Positions 35,528 through 44,980 of a stretch of 64,000 bases of DNA are shown in pieces (position 1 is the stretch's first letter; each line of letters begins with the position of its first letter). The notes under the pieces are model-generated. The model saw nothing but the letters and a program-made list of their open reading frames with translations, did no database searches and was not told the origin of the DNA. A program made the position numbers and the translations under genes. This DNA is from JAYODW01 sp038116745 (GTDB lineage: Bacteria > Pseudomonadota > Gammaproteobacteria > Ga0077536). The stretch lies in the NCBI GenBank assembly GCA_038116745.1, contig JAYODW010000004.1, positions 1 to 64,000 on the forward strand, written 5' to 3'.

Positions 35528-36550
35528 ATGCGCTTTGGCATCACCCAGGACTTCCGCAACCCACCGCAGTGGCGCCGCCCGTTTCCTGAACTCTATGCCG
35601 ACCTTCTGGCGCAGGTGCGCTACGCGGAGCTTCTGGGCTATGACAACGTCTGGCTGACCGAGCATCACTTCACCGAAGACGGCTACAACCCCGCGCTGCT
35701 GACCACTGCCGCCGCCATCGCGGCGCAGACGCAGACGATCCGCATCGGCACTTTCATCCTGCTGCTGCCCTATCAGCATCCGGTGCGCGCGACAGAGGAC
35801 GTGGCGAGCGTGGATATCCTGTCCAACGGCCGCTTCGATTTCGGGGTGGGTCAGGGCTATTCCTACCACGAGTTCAACGCGCTCTGTCTTGACCGCAGCA
35901 CCCGTGCGCGCCGGCTGTATGAGGCGCTCGAGATCTACCGGCGCCTGCATACCGAGGAGGAAGTCAGCTTCGACGGAGAGTTCACCCGCATCGACAAGCT
36001 TCGTCTGTCACCGAGATCCGTGCAGCAGCCCCATCCCCCGATCTGGATCGGTGCTCGCGGCCCGCGCGGGATCCGGCGCGCGGCCGAGCATGGCCATCAC
36101 CTGATGGCGACCTTCGGTCCCGACCCGGCGCCGCTGTACCTGGACTCCCTGCGCGCCTGTGGACGAAACCCGGATGCTTTCCGTATCGCGCAGCTGCGCA
36201 TGATCTACATCGCCAACAGTGAAGACCAGGCCTGGGATGAGTGTCAGGACCACCTGTTTCATCTGCTCGAGTTCTATCAGGACATCCTTGCCGAGGCACG
36301 CGACGCCGAGGGCGATGACGCGCCGCTGCCGGTGAGCAGACCTGAGGATATGCGCCACTCCGTGCTCAAAGACGTCTTCATGATCGGCACTGTCCAGCAG
36401 GTAGCGGAAAAGCTGGATACTTTTGTCAGCGAATACACCTGCACTGATCTGGTGACCTACATGCAGTTCCCCGGCATGGACGTGGCCAAAGGCAGCCGTT
36501 CGATGGAACGATTCGCACGCGAGATCATGCCCGCCTTCCGTAACCGGTAA
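35528..36550 (+). CDS. LLM-class flavin-dependent oxidoreductase
   Basis: This 340-residue luciferase-like TIM barrel starts MRFGITQDFRNPPQWRR after the RBS GAGGAGA. Motifs are AELLGYDNVWLTEHHFTEDGYNP, IRIGTFILLLPYQHPVRATEDVASVDILSNGRFDFGVG split over strands 3-5, and PHPPIWIGARGPRG. Such enzymes use FMN or F420 in monooxygenation or dehydrogenation of acyl or aromatic substrates. It sits between two crotonase genes, which suggests a CoA-thioester pathway. Confidence 0.87.
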   Translation: MRFGITQDFRNPPQWRRPFPELYADLLAQVRYAELLGYDNVWLTEHHFTEDGYNPALLTTAAAIAAQTQTIRIGTFILLLPYQHPVRATEDVASVDILSNGRFDFGVGQGYSYHEFNALCLDRSTRARRLYEALEIYRRLHTEEEVSFDGEFTRIDKLRLSPRSVQQPHPPIWIGARGPRGIRRAAEHGHHLMATFGPDPAPLYLDSLRACGRNPDAFRIAQLRMIYIANSEDQAWDECQDHLFHLLEFYQDILAEARDAEGDDAPLPVSRPEDMRHSVLKDVFMIGTVQQVAEKLDTFVSEYTCTDLVTYMQFPGMDVAKGSRSMERFAREIMPAFRNR

Positions 36551-36555
36551 ATCCC

Positions 36556-37404
36556 ATGAGCTACACCACCATCAGCTACGCCAAAGACGCACCAATCGCG
36601 ACGATCACCCTCAACCGGCCCGACAAGCTCAATGCGCTCTCAGAGGAGCTGCAGCTCGAAGTGCGCGACGCCCTCGAAGACGCCGGCTGGCAGGACGACA
36701 GTATCCGGGTCATCGTGCTCAGGGCCGCCGGCCGCGCCTTCAGTGCGGGTTTCGATCTCAGCAACGATGACGATGCCAGTGGTGTTGGCTGGCGCAAGCG
36801 TTTCCTCAAGGGCAAAGGATTCAGCGCCTCCGCCTGGTGGGACGTGTTCTGGAACAATCCCAAACCAATCATTGCCCAGATCCAGGGTTACTGCATCGCT
36901 GGCGGGCTGGCGACAGCCACCTTCTGTGACCTTCGGATCTGCAGCGAGGATGCGCGCTTCGGCGCACCGGAGATCCGCACGGGCGGCCCGTATATCCCGG
37001 CGGTATGGCCGTGGGTAATCGGCATGACCAAAGCGCGCGAACTGCTCTACACGGGCAACCTCATCGACGCCACCGAAGCCAAACGCCTCGACCTGGTCAA
37101 CGAGGTAGTCCCGCTCGATGCGCTGGACGAGACGGTGCGACAGCGGGCGCTGACCATCGCCAAGCTGCCGGCGGTAACGGTTGAGTACAACAAGAAGCTG
37201 GTCAACATGGCCTACGAAATGATGGGTGTGCGCCAGGTGCTGGATCGCAACATGGAGCTCGAGGCGATTGCGCTGTCCAGTCCCGCCGACTCACCTGAAA
37301 TCGAGACCTTCGAAAAGCTGCGTAAAGAACAAGGGCTGAAGGCAGCCCTTGACTGGAACGCGGCGCGCTTCAGCGCCGAGGACGCCTGGTTCCGCAAATC
37401 CTGA
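36556..37404 (+). CDS. Enoyl-CoA hydratase/isomerase family protein
   Basis: This 282-residue crotonase has ATITLNRPDKLNALS, AAGRAFSAGFDLS, IQGYCIAGGLATATFCDLRI and ARFGAPEIRTGGPYIP, where the Glu in PEI matches a catalytic Glu of hydratases. Two Trp-rich stretches (ASAWWDVFWNNPKP) are less usual. It follows the LLM gene by 5 bp and precedes another LLM gene, so the three form an operon. Confidence 0.87.
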   Translation: MSYTTISYAKDAPIATITLNRPDKLNALSEELQLEVRDALEDAGWQDDSIRVIVLRAAGRAFSAGFDLSNDDDASGVGWRKRFLKGKGFSASAWWDVFWNNPKPIIAQIQGYCIAGGLATATFCDLRICSEDARFGAPEIRTGGPYIPAVWPWVIGMTKARELLYTGNLIDATEAKRLDLVNEVVPLDALDETVRQRALTIAKLPAVTVEYNKKLVNMAYEMMGVRQVLDRNMELEAIALSSPADSPEIETFEKLRKEQGLKAALDWNAARFSAEDAWFRKS

Positions 37405-37423
37405 CACCGAGGAGACCTTTAGG

Positions 37424-38302
37424 ATGAGCACATCAACACTTCCGCTGGGCGTCCTGGCCATGGCCGATATGCTGCCGGCCGAGTCCTGGCAGCGCTACGT
37501 GCAGAGCATCGAGACGCTGGGCTACGACAGCTTCTGGATCCCTGAACTGTTCGGACGCGAACCCGTTGCCAGTGCCGCCTTCCTGCTGGCGCGCACCGAG
37601 CGCATTGCCGTCGCGACCGGCATCGCCAATATCTATGTGCGCGATGCACATGCCATGGCACAGACCCGCCACACCCTGGCGGAGCTCGCGCCCGGGCGCT
37701 TCATTCTAGGTCTGGGCGTATCGAACGTCGGGCTGAACAGCACCCGCGGCCACACCTGGGAAGCGCCGCTGGCCAAGCTCACTCGCTATCTTGATGAACT
37801 GGCCGCGGTCGACGTTGCTGCGGCCGCACCCTCCAGCCCTGCCCCTCTTATCGTGGCGGCCCACGGTCCACGCCTGCAGCAGCTCGCAGCTGCCCGCAGC
37901 GATGGCGTTCTCACCTACCTCATGTCAACCAGTCACACGCAGCAGTCGCGCGAGCGTCTCGGACCGGGACCTGAACTCAACGTCGTCTGCCCGATGCTGG
38001 CAGAGCCCGATCCCGACCGCGCGCGTAAAACGATCCGCGCCGTGCTGAGCTACTACCTGACGCTCGATTACTACCACCGCGAATGGCGCAAACTCGGCTT
38101 CGCAGATCAGGATTTTGCCGATGGCGGCAGCGACGCGCTGATCGACACCATCGTCGCCTGGGGCGACCGCGCGGCGCTGCGCCAGCGCGTGGCCGAGCAC
38201 GCAGCGGCGGGCGCCACCCGCGTGATCATCCTGCCGCTCGATGCACTTGATCCTGCGGGTGCCGCGGGTGTCACGCTGCACGCCATCGCGCCGCCTGACT
38301 GA
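37424..38302 (+). CDS. F420-dependent LLM-class oxidoreductase (TIGR03620-like)
   Basis: This 292-residue barrel contains VQSIETLGYDSFWIPELFGREP, TERIAVATGIANIYVRDAHAM, HTLAELAPGRFILGLGVSN and APLIVAAHGPRLQQLAA. The wording agrees with a group of predicted F420-dependent enzymes. The start at 37424 has AGGAGACC upstream; the longer open frame lies in the previous gene. Gene order crotonase-LLM-crotonase-LLM is notable. Confidence 0.82.
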   Translation: MSTSTLPLGVLAMADMLPAESWQRYVQSIETLGYDSFWIPELFGREPVASAAFLLARTERIAVATGIANIYVRDAHAMAQTRHTLAELAPGRFILGLGVSNVGLNSTRGHTWEAPLAKLTRYLDELAAVDVAAAAPSSPAPLIVAAHGPRLQQLAAARSDGVLTYLMSTSHTQQSRERLGPGPELNVVCPMLAEPDPDRARKTIRAVLSYYLTLDYYHREWRKLGFADQDFADGGSDALIDTIVAWGDRAALRQRVAEHAAAGATRVIILPLDALDPAGAAGVTLHAIAPPD

Positions 38303-38460
38303 GCCTCCCCACCTGGCCTGCAGGGTCCCTGCGGAGTCGTCCACGCCTGCCGTTGACCGGGCATACAGCCCCCGGGCCGCGGCACGGCCGCTGACCCGAT
38401 ATGGCAGAATACGCGCCCCCTGAAACGGCCCCAGCCGGCCGCAAAAATGGAGATCTGGCG

Positions 38461-39636
38461 ATGAGCACCCTGCCCGGAATGAGCTTCAACCTCGGCGAGG
38501 ACATCGACATGCTGCGGCAATCGGTCCAGGACTTCGCCGCCCGGGAAATTGCGCCGCGGGCCGCCGCCATCGATCAGGACAATCTGTTCCCGCCGGACCT
38601 GTGGGTGAAGCTGGGCGAGCTTGGTCTGCACGGAATCACGGTATCGGAGAAATACGGCGGCGCCGACCTCGGCTACCTCGCGCACATCGTGGCGATGGAA
38701 GAGGTTTCGCGCGCATCCGCCGCAGTCGGCCTGTCTTACGGCGCGCACTCCAATCTCTGCGTCAACCAGATCCACCGCAACGGCAACGAATCCCAGAAGA
38801 ATCGCTACCTGCCAGGGCTGCTCTCCGGCGAAGCGGTCGGCGCACTGGCCATGAGTGAGCCGAACGCCGGATCTGACGTGGTCAGCATGAAGCTGCGCGC
38901 CGACCTGCGCGGGGACTGTTACGTACTGAATGGCTCAAAGATGTGGATCACCAACGGCGGCGACGCCGACACGCTCGTGGTCTACGCCAAAACCGACGTT
39001 GACGCCGGGCCGCGCGGGATGACCGCTTTCATCATCGAGAAAAGCTTCAAAGGGATCACTTACGGCAGCAAGCTCGACAAGCTCGGCATGCGCGGCTCGA
39101 ATACTTATCCGATTTTTTTTGACGACTGCGAAGTACCGGTCGAGAACGTACTCGGCAAGGTGGGAGACGGCGTGCGCGTGCTGATGTCCGGCCTCGACTA
39201 CGAGCGCGCCGTGCTCGCTGCCGGACCCATCGGCATCATGTCAGCGTGCCTGGACGTCGTGCTGCCCTACGTCCACGAACGTAAACAGTTCGGTCAGGCT
39301 ATCGGCGAGTTCCAGCTGATGCAGGGCAAGATTGCCGACATGTATTCCACCTGGCAGGCATGCAGGGCGTACGTGTACGCGGTGGGCCGCGCCTGCGACG
39401 CCGGCGAACACGCCCGCAGCCTGCGCAAGGACGCCGCCGGGGCCATCCTCTACGCTGCAGAGAAGGCCACCTGGATGGCGGGCGAAGCGATCCAGACGCT
39501 CGGTGGCAATGGCTATATCAACGAGTACGCCACCGGACGACTGTGGCGCGATGCCAAGCTCTATGAGATCGGCGCCGGTACGTCGGAGATCCGCCGCATG
39601 CTGATCGGCCGCGAGCTGTTCGCGGACACCGAGTAA
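38461..39636 (+). CDS. liuA: Isovaleryl-CoA dehydrogenase
   Basis: The 391-residue acyl-CoA dehydrogenase has LSYGAHSNLCVNQI, MSEPNAGSDVVSMKLRAD, the isovaleryl-type catalytic Glu in SGLDYERAVLAAGPIG, and IQTLGGNGYINEYATGRLWRD. The catalytic Glu in this helix rather than in the C-terminal loop separates IVD from most relatives. It oxidises isovaleryl-CoA to 3-methylcrotonyl-CoA in leucine breakdown. liuB follows 13 bp later. Confidence 0.94.
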   Translation: MSTLPGMSFNLGEDIDMLRQSVQDFAAREIAPRAAAIDQDNLFPPDLWVKLGELGLHGITVSEKYGGADLGYLAHIVAMEEVSRASAAVGLSYGAHSNLCVNQIHRNGNESQKNRYLPGLLSGEAVGALAMSEPNAGSDVVSMKLRADLRGDCYVLNGSKMWITNGGDADTLVVYAKTDVDAGPRGMTAFIIEKSFKGITYGSKLDKLGMRGSNTYPIFFDDCEVPVENVLGKVGDGVRVLMSGLDYERAVLAAGPIGIMSACLDVVLPYVHERKQFGQAIGEFQLMQGKIADMYSTWQACRAYVYAVGRACDAGEHARSLRKDAAGAILYAAEKATWMAGEAIQTLGGNGYINEYATGRLWRDAKLYEIGAGTSEIRRMLIGRELFADTE

Positions 39637-39649
39637 CGGGGGGCGCCCG

Positions 39650-41257
39650 ATGCACGTGATCAAATCTGCTATCAACACACGCGCTGAGGATTTCCGCGCC
39701 AACCAGGCGCATATGCGTGCTCAGGTCGAAGATCTGCGCCAGAAAGCCTCGACAGTCAGCGCCGGCGGCGGTCCCGCCGCACGTGAGAAGCACACCGCGC
39801 GCGGCAAACTGCTGCCGCGCGACCGGGTCGACCAGCTGCTCGACCCCGGCAGCCCGTTTCTGGAGATTGGTCAGCTCGCCGCGTGGGGCATGTACGACGG
39901 CGATGCGCCCGCTGCCGGCATGATCGCAGGCATCGGCCGCGTGCACGGCACCGAATGCATGGTCATCGCCAACGATGCCACCGTTAAGGGCGGCACCTAC
40001 TATCCAATGACCGTGAAGAAACACCTGCGCGCGCAGGAAATCGCCGAGCAGAACCAGCTGCCCTGCGTCTACCTCGTTGACTCCGGCGGCGCCTTTCTGC
40101 CGAAACAGGACGAGGTCTTTCCAGATCGCGAACATTTCGGGCGCATCTTCTACAACCAGGCCAACATGAGCGCGCAGGGGATCCCTCAGATCGCCGTGGT
40201 GATGGGCTCCTGCACCGCCGGTGGCGCCTACGTGCCGGCGATGAGTGACGATACGGTGATCGTCAAGAATCAGGGCACCATTTTTCTCGGCGGGCCGCCG
40301 CTGGTGAAAGCCGCCACCGGCGAAGTCGTCAGCGCCGAGGACCTCGGGGGAGGCGATGTGCATACCCGTCTGTCCGGGGTTGCCGACCACCTGGCCGATA
40401 ACGACACCCATGCGCTCGCCATCGCGCGGCGCATCGTCGCCAATCTGAACCGCACCCGGCCGACCACCGTACGGCTTGATGCGGTCGAAGAGCCCATCTA
40501 CGACCCCGAGGAGATCTACGGCATCGTCCCGCGAGACACGCGCACGCCCTTCGACGTGCGTGAAATCATCGCGCGGGTGGTGGACGGCTCGCGCTTTGAC
40601 GAATTCAAAGCGCGCTATGGCTCGACCCTGGTCACCGGCTTTGCGCGCCTGTTCGGCGCCCCGGTCGGGATCCTGGCCAACAACGGCATTCTGTTCAGCG
40701 AGTCTGCGCAGAAGGGCGCGCACTTTATTGAACTCTGTGCGCAGCGCCGCATTCCTCTGCTCTTTCTGCAGAACATCACCGGCTTCATGGTCGGGCGCAA
40801 GTACGAGAACGCCGGTATCGCCAAAGACGGAGCCAAGCTGGTGACCGCCGTCGCCACGGCCAAGGTACCCAAGATCACGCTCATTACCGGCGGCAGCTTC
40901 GGTGCCGGCAATTACGGCATGTGCGGCCGTGCCTACTCCCCGCGCTTCCTGTGGATGTGGCCTAACGCGCGTATCAGCGTCATGGGCGGCGAGCAGGCTG
41001 CGGCGGTGCTGGCCACTGTGCGCCGCGACGGTATCGAAGCGCGCGGCGGTGAATGGCCGCTTGCCGAGGAAGAAGCCTTCAAGGCTCCGATAAGAGAGCA
41101 ATACGAGGAGCAGGGCCACCCCTATTACGCCACGGCGCGCCTGTGGGACGACGGCATCGTCGATCCGGCGCAGACCAGACGCATGCTCGGCCTGTCGTTG
41201 TTTGCGACCCTGAACGCGCCCATTCCTGAAACCCGCTTCGGCCTCTTCCGGATGTAA
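39650..41257 (+). CDS. liuB: 3-methylcrotonyl-CoA carboxylase carboxyltransferase (beta) subunit
   Basis: The 535-residue length is normal. The carboxyltransferase domain shows YLVDSGGAFLPKQDEVFPD, VVMGSCTAGGAYVPAMSD, FLGGPPLVKAATGE and LQNITGFMVGRKYENAGI. It moves the carboxyl group from biotin on LiuD to 3-methylcrotonyl-CoA. It sits between liuA and liuD. Confidence 0.95.
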   Translation: MHVIKSAINTRAEDFRANQAHMRAQVEDLRQKASTVSAGGGPAAREKHTARGKLLPRDRVDQLLDPGSPFLEIGQLAAWGMYDGDAPAAGMIAGIGRVHGTECMVIANDATVKGGTYYPMTVKKHLRAQEIAEQNQLPCVYLVDSGGAFLPKQDEVFPDREHFGRIFYNQANMSAQGIPQIAVVMGSCTAGGAYVPAMSDDTVIVKNQGTIFLGGPPLVKAATGEVVSAEDLGGGDVHTRLSGVADHLADNDTHALAIARRIVANLNRTRPTTVRLDAVEEPIYDPEEIYGIVPRDTRTPFDVREIIARVVDGSRFDEFKARYGSTLVTGFARLFGAPVGILANNGILFSESAQKGAHFIELCAQRRIPLLFLQNITGFMVGRKYENAGIAKDGAKLVTAVATAKVPKITLITGGSFGAGNYGMCGRAYSPRFLWMWPNARISVMGGEQAAAVLATVRRDGIEARGGEWPLAEEEAFKAPIREQYEEQGHPYYATARLWDDGIVDPAQTRRMLGLSLFATLNAPIPETRFGLFRM

Positions 41258-41267
41258 GGAGCCGGGC

Positions 41268-43244
41268 ATGTTTTCAAAAATACTGATCGCCAACCGCGGC
41301 GAAATTGCCTGCCGCATCATCGAGACAGCGCGTCGCCTGAACGTCGCCACGGTCGCGGTTTACTCCGAAGCCGACGCCGGCGCCCGACATGTACGGCTGG
41401 CTGATGAAGCGGTGCTGATCGGTCCCGCAGCCGCACGCGAATCCTATCTCTGTGGCGACAGGATTCTCGCCGCTGCAAAGCGCACCGGCGCCGAGGCCAT
41501 CCACCCGGGCTATGGCTTCCTGTCAGAAAACGCCGGGTTCGCCGCCGCCTGTGCCGCAGCCGGGATCGCCTTCATCGGTCCGCCGGTGAAAGCGATCGAG
41601 GCTATGGGCAGCAAATCCGCTGCGAAAGCGCTGATGGGCGCCGCTGGCGTGCCGCTGACACCGGGCTATCACGGCGACGAACAGGATCCTGCGCATCTGG
41701 CTGCAGAAGCCGGACGCATCGGCTTCCCGGTGCTGATCAAGGCCAGCGCCGGCGGTGGCGGCAAAGGCATGCGCCGCGTCGACCGGGCGGAGGATTTCGC
41801 CGACGCGCTCGCATCCTGCCAGCGCGAGGCCGCCTCCGCTTTCGGTGACGAGCACGTGCTGGTCGAAAAATATGTGCTGCAGCCGCGCCATATCGAGGTT
41901 CAGGTGTTCGCCGATACGCACGGCAACGCCGTCCACCTGTTCGAGCGTGACTGTTCAGTCCAGCGCCGCCACCAGAAAGTACTGGAGGAAGCGCCCGCAC
42001 CCGGCATGACGGCCGAGCGTCGCGCCGCCATGGGTCAGGCGGCAGTGGATGCTGCACGTGCGGTCAACTATGTCGGCGCCGGTACCGTCGAATTCATCGT
42101 CAACCCGGACGGCAGCTTCTATTTCATGGAGATGAATACCCGCCTGCAGGTGGAACATCCGGTAACCGAAATGATTACGGGGCTCGACCTCGTTGAATGG
42201 CAGCTCCGCGTCGCGAACGGTGAACCCCTGCCCTTGACCCAGACGGAGATCCGATTTTCCGGCCATGCCCTCGAAGCCCGGCTGTATGCCGAAGACCCCG
42301 ACGCCGGCTTCCTTCCTGCCACGGGCACACTGCATCACCTGCGACCACCGACGCGATCGGCCAATGTGCGCGTCGACACCGGGGTCGAGCAGGGTGACGC
42401 CATCAGTCCGCACTACGACCCGATGATCGCCAAGCTCATCGTGTGGGACGAAGACCGGCCCGCTGCGCTCGCGCGCATGCGCCGCGCGCTGGGCGATTTC
42501 CAGGTCGCGGGCGTGGCCAACAATCTCGATTTTCTCGCTCGGCTGGTGACCTCCACCGCGTTTACAAGTGCGGATCTGGACACGGCGTTGATCGAACGCG
42601 AACAGGAACACATCTTCCCTGCTCCGGCCACGCCGCCTGCTGCGGCATGGATCCTCGCGGCGCTGGCTGAAGCGCTCCCCGCTTCCCAGGCCAGCGCAGG
42701 CTCGCCCTGGAACGCGCACGACAACTGGCGGCTGAACGGACACGGTGAGCGCTGCATCATCCTGCGCGCCGGCGAGCTCGAGCAGAGCCTCAGGGTGGCA
42801 GGCACAGGCGACCGCTTCGTTATCAGCTTCGGCGATGACAGGGCGCGCGTCACCCTGACCAGCCGCACCGCAGCAGGCCTGGCTGCGCTCATCGATGACG
42901 CGCATCACCGCGCGGATGTCGTGGCCCAGGGGAGCGAGCGCTGTGTGTTCATCGAAGGCCGACGCTGGGCGTTCGAGTTTGTCGATCCCACCGCCCATGC
43001 CGGCGGAGAAGACGACGGCGATGCCGGCCTGCTCGCGCCGATGCCAGGTAAAGTCATTGAGCTCGTCGTCAGCGCAGGAACCCGGGTGTCACGCGGAGAC
43101 CGGCTGCTCGTGCTGGAAGCGATGAAGATGGAGCACGCTATCTGCGCGCCTGCGGACGGGGTGGTCAAAGATTTTTTCTACGCAGTCGGCGAGCAGGTCG
43201 ACGAAGGCGTCGAGCTGGTCGATTTCGAGGCCAGCGCGAGCTGA
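41268..43244 (+). CDS. liuD: 3-methylcrotonyl-CoA carboxylase biotin-containing (alpha) subunit
   Basis: This 658-residue protein starts with a biotin carboxylase domain (FSKILIANRGEIACRI, IKASAGGGGKGMRRV, HIEVQVFADTHGN, EMNTRLQVEHPVTEMI). A central BT domain follows, and it ends with a biotinyl domain carrying LVLEAMKMEHAI, whose Lys is the biotin site. It works with LiuB in leucine degradation. The hydratase (liuC) and lyase (liuE) that usually complete this cluster are not next to it. Confidence 0.95.
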   Translation: MFSKILIANRGEIACRIIETARRLNVATVAVYSEADAGARHVRLADEAVLIGPAAARESYLCGDRILAAAKRTGAEAIHPGYGFLSENAGFAAACAAAGIAFIGPPVKAIEAMGSKSAAKALMGAAGVPLTPGYHGDEQDPAHLAAEAGRIGFPVLIKASAGGGGKGMRRVDRAEDFADALASCQREAASAFGDEHVLVEKYVLQPRHIEVQVFADTHGNAVHLFERDCSVQRRHQKVLEEAPAPGMTAERRAAMGQAAVDAARAVNYVGAGTVEFIVNPDGSFYFMEMNTRLQVEHPVTEMITGLDLVEWQLRVANGEPLPLTQTEIRFSGHALEARLYAEDPDAGFLPATGTLHHLRPPTRSANVRVDTGVEQGDAISPHYDPMIAKLIVWDEDRPAALARMRRALGDFQVAGVANNLDFLARLVTSTAFTSADLDTALIEREQEHIFPAPATPPAAAWILAALAEALPASQASAGSPWNAHDNWRLNGHGERCIILRAGELEQSLRVAGTGDRFVISFGDDRARVTLTSRTAAGLAALIDDAHHRADVVAQGSERCVFIEGRRWAFEFVDPTAHAGGEDDGDAGLLAPMPGKVIELVVSAGTRVSRGDRLLVLEAMKMEHAICAPADGVVKDFFYAVGEQVDEGVELVDFEASAS

Positions 43245-43273
43245 GCCAGCTGCCCTCTGGAGGTCATGCCGGG

Positions 43274-43888
43274 ATGAGAACAACAGCACAGATCCTGGCC
43301 ATTGCGGCCCTTGCCCTGAACGTTGGCGTCCGCGCTGAGGACCCGTCGCGCGGCGAGCAGCTGATGTTCATCCAGCCAGAAGGCTGGGAGGTGGTCTACG
43401 AAGAACGGGAAGACAATCTCTCAACCACGGAGTACGTGCCGCCCGAACAGACCGAGGGCCTGTGGCATGAAATGCTTACCGTGCAGATCATGCTGGAAGA
43501 GCGAGACGCCAACCCGGACCTGATGCTGACCCGCGCGGTGGACTACCTCAGCCGCCGCTGCGAATCCTTCGATGCGCTGCCGATTCAGCTCGCCGGGGTG
43601 GGTAAATACCCCACGCTTGCGGTGATGACGCTGTGCGGACTCGACACCAGCTCCAGGCTCGGCGAGGTTTCACTGCTGCGCGCGATCGCCGGCGAGGAGA
43701 ACTTCTACCTGCTGCAGAAAGCCTGGCGGGTCGCGCCGTTTGACGTGCGCAAGGAATCGCCGGTCGACCTGGAGTCGCGAAAATTCTGGCTCGGCTACCT
43801 GGCCTATATGCGCGTGTGCAATCCGGCGAAAGAGGACTGTCTGCATCTCGATACGGCAGAAGATGCCGTACCCGCCGGGTCACAGTGA
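43274..43888 (+). CDS. Secreted protein of unknown function
   Basis: The 204-residue product has a cleavable signal peptide (ILAIAALALNVGVRAED). The mature part contains two well-spaced Cys (RRCESFD and TLCGLD) and another pair near the end (RVCNPAKEDCLH), suggesting periplasmic disulfides. WEVVYEEREDNLSTTEYVP is characteristic but I do not recognise the family. It follows liuD by about 30 bp in the same direction, and its end overlaps the convergent MetE-like gene by 9 bp. Confidence 0.75.
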   Translation: MRTTAQILAIAALALNVGVRAEDPSRGEQLMFIQPEGWEVVYEEREDNLSTTEYVPPEQTEGLWHEMLTVQIMLEERDANPDLMLTRAVDYLSRRCESFDALPIQLAGVGKYPTLAVMTLCGLDTSSRLGEVSLLRAIAGEENFYLLQKAWRVAPFDVRKESPVDLESRKFWLGYLAYMRVCNPAKEDCLHLDTAEDAVPAGSQ

Positions 43889-44908
43889 TGCACTGACCCG
43901 CGCCGCCGCCTGCACAAGCGCGCGCAGCTTTCCAAACGCCGCCTCCCGTGTGAGGTATTTCATGCCGCAGTCCGGCGCGGCGATCAGGCGCTCCGGCGCA
44001 ACATGAGGCAGCGCCCGTTCGATGCGGGTAGCCAGCGTCTGTTCGGACTCAACCTCGTTGGTCGACAGATCCACCACGCCGAGCACGATCGTCTTGTCCG
44101 CCATCTGGCTGAACACGCCGAGGTCAAGATGCGGCTGCGCGGCTTCAACTGAGATCTGCTCCACCGTGCAGTCAGCAAGCTGCTCGAGGAAGGCATAGGC
44201 CTTGGGCTTGTCGGCTGACACCACGAAACCGTAGCCAAAACACAGGTGCACCGCCGTGGTCACCTTGAGGCCCTCGAGAGCGCGGTTGATCGCCTGCACG
44301 CCGTAACGGTTCGCACCGTCAGGATCCTCACGCAGCCAGGGCTCATCGAGCTGGATCACGTCTGCGCCCGCGCGCTCAAGATCGCGCGCCTCCGCGTTCA
44401 CGATATCCGCGTAGGCCATTGCCACCGCCTGCGGGTCGCCATAGTGCGCGTCATAAGCCTGCTTGCTCATTGTGAACGGGCCCGGCAGGGTGATTTTGCA
44501 GCGGCGCGTGGCATGACGCTTGAGGAACATCAGGTCCTCCACTTCCACCGGACCGCGACGTTTCAACGGAGACACGATCCGCGGTAGCGGGATACGAAAG
44601 CCACGCGCTTCACGGATGAACGGATCCTCGAGATCAAGACCGTCGAGCGCGGTGGCAAAACGATTGGAGTAACTCTCGCGCCGCATCTCACCGTCGGTGA
44701 TGGTATCGATACCCGCCTGCTCCTGGTCGCGGATGGCGAGTAAGGTGGCGTCATTCTGCGCTTCCTCGAGAAATTCCGGCGCCACCCGCCAGATCTGCGG
44801 TGCGCGCACGCGGGGCACAAGCTGCGCGCGCAGCTGTTCCTGGTCCACCAGCCAGGCCGGCTGGGGATAGCTGCCGATAACGGTGGTTTCGATCCGAGCG
44901 TCGGTCAT
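43880..44908 (-). CDS. Cobalamin-independent methionine synthase (MetE C-terminal) family protein
   Basis: The 342-residue protein matches only the C-terminal catalytic half of MetE. It begins TTVIGSYPQPAWLVD, has TDGEMRRESYSNRFA, IQLDEPWL, and the zinc ligands as His-x-Cys in VHLCFGYG, Glu in ISVEAAQPHLD and Cys in AAPDCGMKYL. It is thus a zinc-dependent methyl or alkyl transferase acting on a thiol. Whether the acceptor is homocysteine is not clear; the neighbouring P450 and FAH-family genes make a catabolic substrate plausible. The start at 44908 is chosen because the open frame beyond it only mirrors the divergent gene. Confidence 0.82.
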   Translation of the reverse strand: MTDARIETTVIGSYPQPAWLVDQEQLRAQLVPRVRAPQIWRVAPEFLEEAQNDATLLAIRDQEQAGIDTITDGEMRRESYSNRFATALDGLDLEDPFIREARGFRIPLPRIVSPLKRRGPVEVEDLMFLKRHATRRCKITLPGPFTMSKQAYDAHYGDPQAVAMAYADIVNAEARDLERAGADVIQLDEPWLREDPDGANRYGVQAINRALEGLKVTTAVHLCFGYGFVVSADKPKAYAFLEQLADCTVEQISVEAAQPHLDLGVFSQMADKTIVLGVVDLSTNEVESEQTLATRIERALPHVAPERLIAAPDCGMKYLTREAAFGKLRALVQAAARVSASL

Positions 44909-44980
44909 AATGCGGCGTCCTTTCGAGAGGTGCAGCGCAGCATCGCCGCATCCGTTGATAGCCCGAGGTAATGACGCCGC

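Noticed and set aside
39518..41350. 610-codon open frame antisense to liuB
   Set aside because: liuB on the other strand has clear carboxyltransferase motifs. The antisense frame is rich in His, Asp and Gly from complementary codons and has no domain.
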